A DNA stretch of 11,235 bases from an uncultured Verrucomicrobiota bacterium. Lineage in GTDB: Bacteria > Verrucomicrobiota > Kiritimatiellia > RFP12 > UBA1067. Each line of letters opens with the position of its first letter. Positions within the stretch are counted from its first letter, which is position 1. A model generated the notes under the pieces. That model was not told the origin of the DNA and ran no database searches. It was given only the letters and a program-made list of their open reading frames with translations. Made by a program: the position numbers and the translations under genes. Location of the stretch: assembly GCA_946543025.1 (NCBI GenBank), contig CAMNLN010000090.1:1-11235 (forward strand). Reading direction: 5' to 3'. Shown piece by piece: positions 5,515 to 11,235 of this stretch.

Positions 5515-8500
5515 TCACTTCAGCAGCATCATCGTGCCGGCCTGGTAGTGCATCTTCAACGTCTTGCCGCCGTTCGTGAGGTATACGCACCACGGTTTCT
5601 CGAGATTCGAGGCAGGCGTGGACGGGAACGGCGTCGGCAGCGTCGCAAGCGTGTACGCCGCGCCGCGGGTGAGGAGGTTCGTGTTCGCGACCTCCACCGT
5701 CACGCCGTTTCCGATCGTCAGCGAGCCGTTCACCGTGAGACCCGGCGCAAGCGGCTGCGCCGCGTCGAAGACGAGCTTGTCCGTCACCGTCACGTTGCCC
5801 TTCAGCGTGCCGTAGCCGCCGACGCGCGCGTACGAGGACGAGAACGAGCCCGTGTCAAACGTTCCGCCCGCGAGGCGCACCTCGTTGGCAGATGGAATCG
5901 CGTCCGCCACGCCAAGTTTCAGCGTACCGCCCGCCACCACGGTGGCGCCCGTGTACGTGTTCGCCGCCGTGAGGGTGAACGTGCCCGCCGTCGCGGAGGA
6001 GTTCGTGACCGTGAGTCCGCCGCCCGGCTGCTCCTCGTCGGCCGTCATCGTCACCGTGCATGCGATGTCCGTCGCGCGGTCCGCCGTCTTGATGACGGCC
6101 GTGGGCGCGCTCACGTAGCCCCAGCCCGGCGAAGCGACCACGATCTTGCCGATCGTGCCGGTGCGCGCGTCGAACGTGCAGTGCGCCACCGCACCCGTGC
6201 CGCCGCCGCCCGTGATCACGACCTCGGGCGCACCGATGTAGCCGTTCGTGACCGTGCCCGACGGCCACGCAATCGACGCCACGCCCTTCCCGAACGGCTT
6301 CTCGAACGGAATCGTCGCGTTGGACGCGGTCTTGCCGTTGACGTCCAACGTCGCGCCGCCCGGAAACACCGTCACGCGGTCGGTCGTGAGGCCCGTCGGA
6401 CCGAAGATGTTCGCGGAATTGGCGGCCGAGCGGAACGTGCCGCCGTTGAACGTGACGTAGCCCTTCGCGACGCCGTTCTTGTTGCGGTCTTCCTTGAACA
6501 TGTCCGACTTCTGGAACCGCGACACTTCCATCACGCCCGCGTTCAGGCACACCACGCCTTCGAACGCGTTCGTGCGCTCCGTGAGGTCGAACCAGGAGAC
6601 CGATCCGATCTTCACGTAGGGATTGCCCTCGCCGTCCATCGTGAAGACACCCTTGTTGCGCTCGGGATTTGCCGCCGACGTGCCGCTCCAGCGCAGCATG
6701 CCGAGGCGAATGCCCGGCTCGCCCCCGTTGCCCGCCGCATCCAGCGTACCGCCCGTCATGTACATCTCGCCCCAGCCGCCGCGGCTGAAGCAGAGGCAGC
6801 TCACCTCCACCTTGAACAGGCCGCCCGAAAGCCGTCCGACGCCCGCGCCCGTCGGGTCGTTGCCGAATCCCAGCCACTGGCGGCAGGCATACCGCCCGCC
6901 CATGATGTCCAGAAAGCCGTACGACTTCCAGCCAGCGCCCACCCAGCCGTCGTTGCCGGCGATGCAGAGGTTCCGCACGTCGCCGCCGTACTGGTACATT
7001 GCGCTCTTGGAGTTGGCGATGTCGGACACCTTGATCGTGTTGGTGATCGCCGCGCCATCATGCACCTCCAGGATCGCGCCCTTCGTGCCCGTGTCGCGCA
7101 GGTAGATGAACGCCGCCTGTTTCTGGTCTCTCACCACCTTCGAGTCGATCGTCGAGCCTGCCTTCACCACCAGTTTCGCCGGCGCCGTATTGTTCGCGCT
7201 GCCGATTGTCCAGGTCTTGTTCGACACCGTGGACACGTCGTTCGCCACGTCCCACTCGCCCGCCCAGATGTAACCCGCGTTGTCAAGCGTCATCGTGCCA
7301 CCCGTCACGTTGAGCAGGGAGAGGCGGCGCGTCTTGTTGCCGGAGATCGTCATCTGGCCTTCGCCATTGATGAGACTCGACTTTCCTTCCGGCGTCGTCC
7401 CCGCCGTGAACGTGAGCGTGCCGGGGCCGCCGTGCCTGTAGGGGATCGCGTGCTCGAAGTCCAAGGCGTCCGCGAATGTCGTGCCCGAGGCCGTGTACAC
7501 GTTCACCGCGCCGCTGCCATTCCAGTTCGTGAGGAGGTTGTGGAGCGTTCCCAGGTTCCAGTCCTTTGCCACGAAGTTGAGGACGCCGGGGTCAGAGGCG
7601 CGGATCTGTCCCGGCGGAACCGTTCCCGTAACGGTGGCGAACACGGTGCCGGTCTGCACGTTGATTCCGCCCGTCCAGCTGTTGTCCGGGTTCGTAAGGT
7701 AGACGGTGTGGATGCCCGATTTCTGAAACTTGCCTGGACCGGAGATGACGCCCGTCAGCGACTGGCGCATATTGGCCGTCGCGCTGTAGGTGGTAAAGGT
7801 CGCGGTGCCGCCGTCCAGACGGATCGGACCGACGATCTTGTTGGAGTCCTCCGCCGTTCCCGCGCCCACGCGCACCTGCGCGCCGCCCTTCAGGACGAGC
7901 GTCCAGTCAAACTTGGAGAATATCGTGCCCCACAGGTCAAACATGGAGCCCGATTCGATCGTGTACGTATTCGCGGGCGTCCCGACAAAGCTCGGACTGC
8001 CCTGCGTGATAACGTCCGCCGCGTTCTTGGCCACGCACGAACCGTTCTTCAGTGTCGCCCCCGTCACCATGAACATCGTTCCGCCGCTCTCAAGCGGACG
8101 GGTCGTGAGCGTGTGGCCGCCAAGGTCCACCGTTCCGTTCGAGAAGCCGACGCGGCCGCTGCTGTAGACGGACGCGTCGCTGGACAGCGTCACGGTGGTG
8201 AAGAGCCGGTCGATGTTGCCGGACCCCCCTACGGGCTGCGCCGTCTTGATCATGCGCAGCGCGCCGTAGCCGTCCGGACCGTTGCCCGCGATCACCAGTG
8301 CGTTCGGGAAACGTTCCGTGCCCTGGTTCGGACTGCTGTTCGGGGCGAGCACGCGCAGCTGCGCGCCATTCGAGACCGTGATCGTGTTGGCCTTCTTCCC
8401 GCCGAAGGTGTTGATCTGCCCGCCTGCGGCGGTCTGCGCCTCCAGGATGCCCTCCCGGATCTCCACCGTGCCCGAGAACGCGGTGTTGTTGTCGTTCGAG

Positions 8501-9681
8501 ACGATGGCCGTGCCCGCGCCGATCTTGACGATCTTCGTGATCGCCGACGACAGCTGCGTGTAGTAGGCGAGCGTCTGCCCCACCGGTACGTCGAACGTCA
8601 ACACGCCGTCCGAGACGGACTGTCCCGCCGAATTGACGTTGAGCGTGCCGCTTCCCGAAAGCCAGACCTGCGAACCGCCCGCGTAGCGACCCGACGGCAC
8701 GGCCGCGCCGCCCGCCGTCGCCGCCGGCACGTAGACCGTCGTGCCAGACGCGAGCGAGAGCGTCGTGCCGGATGCGATGACGACCGAATCCGCCAGCGGC
8801 TTCGCATTCGTTCCCGTCAGCGTCACCGTGCCGCTACCCGTGAGCGTAAGGCTTTTCACCGTCGCCGCCGCACCGCTGATGTCCACCGTGGACCCGGCAG
8901 GAATCACCACCTCGTCGCCCGCGCGCGGGGGCTGAGCGGACGCCGCGCCGCCCGCGACCTGCCAGTTCGCCGCGACGTTCCAGCCCGTCGATTCCGCGCC
9001 CGTCCACGTGAGCGCGCCCGTCTCGGTGGCGATGTCGCCGCCGCCCGTGAGCGGATTGCCCACGACAGGACCGTAAACCTTGCCGGTCACGGTGTCCTTC
9101 AGCAGGTAAACGCCGTTCTTCAGGACCGGCTGCAGGTCCATCACGAGCGTCCCGCTCTCGTAGGCCTGGAGCGAGTAGAGGCGCACCTTGCTGCCGGGAT
9201 TCTCGAGGCAGGTCCCCTCCTCGTTCTTGACGGTAGCGAAGAGCGCAAGCGGATAGACGGCCGTGACGGTGGGCGTGGCCGTGTTCATCTCCTTCGTGAG
9301 CTCGCCCCCCGTGTAGAGACGCGCCTTCTTGTTCGGCCCGTCGATCTCGAACGTACGCCGGTCGGTCGTCACCTGGACGGCCGTGTTCAGCCAGTCACCA
9401 TCGCCGTTCCTGAACGCGAAGGCGTAGTTTCCGCCACTGTTGATGTAGTGCGCGCAGGAGAGCCCCGCCTCCCGGCCCGTCGCGGCGAAGACGCGCGACT
9501 GGAGCGGCGTCACGGAGAGAAACGCATAGTCGGCCACGATTTTTGTGTTCGGCTTCACGTAGTAGTCCAGCACAATGCTCTGCGTGCCGTCCGAATCGAT
9601 GTACGCGTCCGCGGCCATCGCCGATAACGCCATTCCGCCGGCGATTCCCGTCGCCGCCATGCAAACGAGCATTCTCCTCAT
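5515..9681 (-). CDS. Giant secreted beta-solenoid protein with autotransporter-associated repeats
   Basis: The protein has 1388 residues. ATG 9681 has AAGGGG 9 bases upstream (9691-9696). A signal peptide (about residues 1-24, ending SAMAA) is followed by a LamG/concanavalin-like domain (about 26-175; AYIDSDGTQSIVLDYYV, then KPNTKIVADYAF). Next comes a start-of-passenger module (GALTWTG...NVAANW...PRAGDEVVI, 222-260), then about 1000 residues of Gly/Thr/Ser/Val-rich beta-solenoid. A clear autotransporter-associated beta-strand repeat (TIGR02601/PF12951 type) lies at 1233-1257, with degenerate ones near 385-420 and 645-682. I see no C-terminal beta-barrel, no PEP-CTERM motif and no LPXTG; the protein ends HYQAGTMMLLK. 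Export beyond the signal peptide is therefore unexplained. It sits 16 bases after the GH2 gene and 32 before the six-hairpin gene. A role in holding or binding glycan at the cell surface is inference. Confidence 0.85.
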   Translation of the reverse strand: MRRMLVCMAATGIAGGMALSAMAADAYIDSDGTQSIVLDYYVKPNTKIVADYAFLSVTPLQSRVFAATGREAGLSCAHYINSGGNYAFAFRNGDGDWLNTAVQVTTDRRTFEIDGPNKKARLYTGGELTKEMNTATPTVTAVYPLALFATVKNEEGTCLENPGSKVRLYSLQAYESGTLVMDLQPVLKNGVYLLKDTVTGKVYGPVVGNPLTGGGDIATETGALTWTGAESTGWNVAANWQVAGGAASAQPPRAGDEVVIPAGSTVDISGAAATVKSLTLTGSGTVTLTGTNAKPLADSVVIASGTTLSLASGTTVYVPAATAGGAAVPSGRYAGGSQVWLSGSGTLNVNSAGQSVSDGVLTFDVPVGQTLAYYTQLSSAITKIVKIGAGTAIVSNDNNTAFSGTVEIREGILEAQTAAGGQINTFGGKKANTITVSNGAQLRVLAPNSSPNQGTERFPNALVIAGNGPDGYGALRMIKTAQPVGGSGNIDRLFTTVTLSSDASVYSSGRVGFSNGTVDLGGHTLTTRPLESGGTMFMVTGATLKNGSCVAKNAADVITQGSPSFVGTPANTYTIESGSMFDLWGTIFSKFDWTLVLKGGAQVRVGAGTAEDSNKIVGPIRLDGGTATFTTYSATANMRQSLTGVISGPGKFQKSGIHTVYLTNPDNSWTGGINVQTGTVFATVTGTVPPGQIRASDPGVLNFVAKDWNLGTLHNLLTNWNGSGAVNVYTASGTTFADALDFEHAIPYRHGGPGTLTFTAGTTPEGKSSLINGEGQMTISGNKTRRLSLLNVTGGTMTLDNAGYIWAGEWDVANDVSTVSNKTWTIGSANNTAPAKLVVKAGSTIDSKVVRDQKQAAFIYLRDTGTKGAILEVHDGAAITNTIKVSDIANSKSAMYQYGGDVRNLCIAGNDGWVGAGWKSYGFLDIMGGRYACRQWLGFGNDPTGAGVGRLSGGLFKVEVSCLCFSRGGWGEMYMTGGTLDAAGNGGEPGIRLGMLRWSGTSAANPERNKGVFTMDGEGNPYVKIGSVSWFDLTERTNAFEGVVCLNAGVMEVSRFQKSDMFKEDRNKNGVAKGYVTFNGGTFRSAANSANIFGPTGLTTDRVTVFPGGATLDVNGKTASNATIPFEKPFGKGVASIAWPSGTVTNGYIGAPEVVITGGGGTGAVAHCTFDARTGTIGKIVVASPGWGYVSAPTAVIKTADRATDIACTVTMTADEEQPGGGLTVTNSSATAGTFTLTAANTYTGATVVAGGTLKLGVADAIPSANEVRLAGGTFDTGSFSSSYARVGGYGTLKGNVTVTDKLVFDAAQPLAPGLTVNGSLTIGNGVTVEVANTNLLTRGAAYTLATLPTPFPSTPASNLEKPWCVYLTNGGKTLKMHYQAGTMMLLK
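5911..5985 (-). repeat. Autotransporter-associated beta-strand repeat (best copy)
   Basis: Residues 1233-1257 read GTFTLTAANTYTGATVV followed by AGGTLKLG, the classic signature of this repeat: G-xL-L-gxNTYTGxTxvxxGTLxlg. It is the clearest family marker in the solenoid protein. Confidence 0.8.
6052..6237 (-). repeat. Internal duplication, GY-x-x-APxxVI module (two copies)
   Basis: Residues 1149-1172 (GYIGAPEVVITGGGGTGAVA, then HCTF) and about 1188-1211 (GYVSAPTAVIKTADRATDIA, then CTVT) align over their length. They are separated by a TGTIGKIVVASPGW linker. The pattern matches the GxGYxxAPxVxIxGGGGxGAxA units seen in other solenoid surface proteins. The second copy has lost its Gly run. Confidence 0.6.
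6397..6984 (-). repeat. Degenerate G-x-x-x-[MLF]-x-GG solenoid rungs
   Basis: Across residues 900-1095 short units recur every 20-35 residues: YGFLDIMGGRYACRQWLGFG, VGRLSGGLFKVEVS, GEMYMTGGTLDAAG, KGVFTMDGEGNPYVKIG, EGVVCLNAGVMEVS and KGYVTFNGGTFRSAA. Each has Gly, a three-residue strand, a turn with GG or similar, then another strand. This resembles T5SS/PEP-CTERM-associated repeats and suggests beta-helix coils. No DNA-level tandem repeat is evident, so the duplications are old. Confidence 0.5.
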
Positions 9682-9697
9682 CTCACTGCACCCCTTT

Positions 9698-11235
9698 TCA
9701 CTTGCCTTCCGCGCCGGCGCGGGCGGCGTCGAGTATCTCCTTGTGGAGCGCGCGAAGGAAATCGTAGTCGAACTTCACGATTGCGCGGTCAAACGTCACG
9801 AGGCCGCCACCCTCCCAGAACTGGTCGATCGACTCGGTGAACACGCTGCCACCCAGTCCGTCATGCGCCATCTTGACGAGCGGACGCACCAGAAACTCGT
9901 AACGCTTGCGGTTATCCTCGCGCCACCGGCCACCCTCCACCGGCACCGGCGAATGCAGCCGCCCCTTCAGGTCCTGGTAGTGTCCGATCAGGCACGCGCC
10001 GGTGCCGCCGAACTCGCCCGCCATCGTCACGCGCTTCGCGTTAGGCGGGCACATCTTCGCATCGGGGTAGTTGTGGCGATCCACCACGTCGCACGACGGC
10101 ACGGGATCGGCCGGCTGCTTCCACTTCGTATAGCCGTGCGCGATGCCGCCCTCGTAGTCGTTCCAGCCCGAAGGGCCGTTCACGAGGCGCGAAGGGTCAT
10201 AGCGCTTGAGCCACAGGTTCGTGAACCGCGTCTTGTCGGCCGACGGCTGTCCCCAACCCTCGTTGTAGGGAATCCACATCACGACGGACGGATGGTTGCG
10301 CAGGAGATCCACGATTTCCTTCAGCTCCTGACGGTAGAAGCCGTAGCGCTTGTTGGCGTACTGGATGTCGCCCTGGAGATTGTCGGCGCGGCAGGACGGG
10401 ATGTCCTGCAGCACCATCACGCCGATCTTGTCGCAATGCGCGTAGAACGCGCGCGGTTCGATCTTGATGTGCTTGCGGATGGCGTTGAAGCCGGCCTTCT
10501 TGTGGAAGTCCACGTCGAAGCGCAGCGCGTCCTCGCTCGGCGGCGTGAGGTAGCCGTCCGGCCACCACCCCTGGTCGAGCGTCGCGAGGAAATAGGTGAA
10601 TTCGCCGTTCACCGTCGCGCGACGGATGCCCTTCGCGTCGAGCTTCGTGCCCATCGTACGGACACCGAAATATCCTTTCGTCGCATCGACGCGTCCGTTG
10701 GCCGTTACCGAGATCGCAAGGTCGTAGAGGTTCGGAACATCGCAACTCCACAGCTTGAGCGGTTTGGGAAGAGCGAGCGTCACCGCGTCACTGTCAGCCG
10801 CCAGCTTGCCTTTCGCAAGCTCCTTGCCGCCGAACGACGCGGTCACCGTCACCTCGGCCGCGCGCACCTTCCCCTTCAGGAACGGCGTCACGGTCACGGT
10901 CCCCTTCTCCGCGTCCGTTTCGATCTTGTAGTCCGCGAGGTACGTCTCGGGCACGGTCTCCATCCATACGCTGCCGCAGATGCCGCTCGTGGCGGGGAAG
11001 AAGCACGTGCGTAGCTCGAGCACCTGCTTGCCCGTGCCGCCCAGGTGCGTGTCTGTGGGGTCCCACACGAGCAGCTTCAGCTCGTTCGCGCCGTCCTTCA
11101 CGTACGGCGTCACGTCCACGCTGAACGGCGCGTTGCCGCCTTCGTGCGGCACGTCCGTCGCCTCCTGCCCGTTCACGAACACGTGCGCGCGGAAGTCGAC
11201 GCGCTCGAAGTTGAGGATCGTGCGGAAGCCCTTCT
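9698..11235 (-). CDS. Glycoside hydrolase family 2 (beta-galactosidase/beta-glucuronidase type), 5' end missing
   Basis: The frame stays open to the right window edge, giving 511 visible residues; the signal peptide and start lie outside. The in-frame GTG at 11182 is internal, since coding continues upstream of it (GFRTILNFERVDFRAHVFVNG is part of the GH2 N-terminal jelly-roll domain). An immunoglobulin-like domain follows (about 90-190), then the TIM barrel (about 205-505). The acid/base Glu lies in YNEGWGQ (codon 10259-10261) and the nucleophile Glu in MAGEFGG (codon 10013-10015). Supporting barrel motifs are FNAIRKHIK, GVMVLQDIP and NHPSVVMW. Family members hydrolyse terminal beta-galactosides, beta-glucuronides or beta-mannosides by retention; the exact substrate cannot be read from sequence. 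It ends 16 bases before the solenoid gene, so it is likely its operon partner. Confidence 0.92.
   Translation of the reverse strand, partial: KGFRTILNFERVDFRAHVFVNGQEATDVPHEGGNAPFSVDVTPYVKDGANELKLLVWDPTDTHLGGTGKQVLELRTCFFPATSGICGSVWMETVPETYLADYKIETDAEKGTVTVTPFLKGKVRAAEVTVTASFGGKELAKGKLAADSDAVTLALPKPLKLWSCDVPNLYDLAISVTANGRVDATKGYFGVRTMGTKLDAKGIRRATVNGEFTYFLATLDQGWWPDGYLTPPSEDALRFDVDFHKKAGFNAIRKHIKIEPRAFYAHCDKIGVMVLQDIPSCRADNLQGDIQYANKRYGFYRQELKEIVDLLRNHPSVVMWIPYNEGWGQPSADKTRFTNLWLKRYDPSRLVNGPSGWNDYEGGIAHGYTKWKQPADPVPSCDVVDRHNYPDAKMCPPNAKRVTMAGEFGGTGACLIGHYQDLKGRLHSPVPVEGGRWREDNRKRYEFLVRPLVKMAHDGLGGSVFTESIDQFWEGGGLVTFDRAIVKFDYDFLRALHKEILDAARAGAEGK

Noticed and set aside
3248..5548. A plus-strand open frame of about 766 codons opposite the six-hairpin gene
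   Set aside because: Same Arg/Ala/Val-rich shadow composition; it crosses the gene boundaries and promoter of the minus-strand genes.
5323..9627. A plus-strand open frame of about 1434 codons opposite the solenoid gene
   Set aside because: It is extremely rich in Arg, Ala, His and Val, has no recognisable domain or signal, and runs antisense to a gene with clear family motifs. Long antisense frames are expected where GC-rich codon bias removes stop codons.

Overview
The window is GC-rich and dense. Every gene I can support lies on the minus strand, so transcription runs from high to low coordinates. The gene content points to the PVC group, most likely a gut-type Kiritimatiellae or other Verrucomicrobiota lineage: secreted proteins with autotransporter-associated beta-strand repeats, a LamG-like N-terminal domain, thrombospondin-type-3 and EF-hand calcium loops, many secreted hydrolases, and no SusC/SusD pair. 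This placement is inferred from protein style; no phylogenetic marker is present.

In transcription order, positions 11235-9698 carry the 3' part of a glycoside hydrolase family 2 enzyme, cut by the window edge, with both catalytic glutamates. It is followed after 16 bases by a 1388-residue secreted beta-solenoid protein (9681-5515), and after 32 bases by a secreted protein of about 690 residues that looks like a six-hairpin (alpha/alpha)6 glycosidase or lyase of unassigned family (5482-3410). The tight spacing suggests one operon for extracellular glycan binding and breakdown.

An AT-rich gap (3301-3409) then holds an exact extended -10 motif (TGnTATAAT), a small leader hairpin and an AAGGAG ribosome binding site ahead of a secreted two-enzyme fusion (3300-1600). 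That protein joins a carbon-nitrogen hydrolase with a complete Glu-Lys-Cys triad to a glycerophosphodiester phosphodiesterase with its HRG, ExD and HD residues. This is the most unusual protein in the window.

A second gap (1385-1599) contains a weak candidate terminator and another exact TGnTATAAT motif, placed so close to the next ATG that the mRNA may be leaderless. It drives a probable two-gene unit: a 199-residue exported protein with a perfect EF-hand loop (1384-785), then the N-terminus of a membrane-anchored protein with a thrombospondin-type-3 calcium loop (755-1, running off the left edge). The latter gene has absorbed two repeat-like sequences in frame: an 11-bp-arm perfect palindrome and a TTCGTGG[C/T]TAG direct repeat.

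No RNA genes, CRISPR arrays, insertion sequences or phage genes were seen. The very long plus-strand open frames are antisense shadows of the minus-strand genes.
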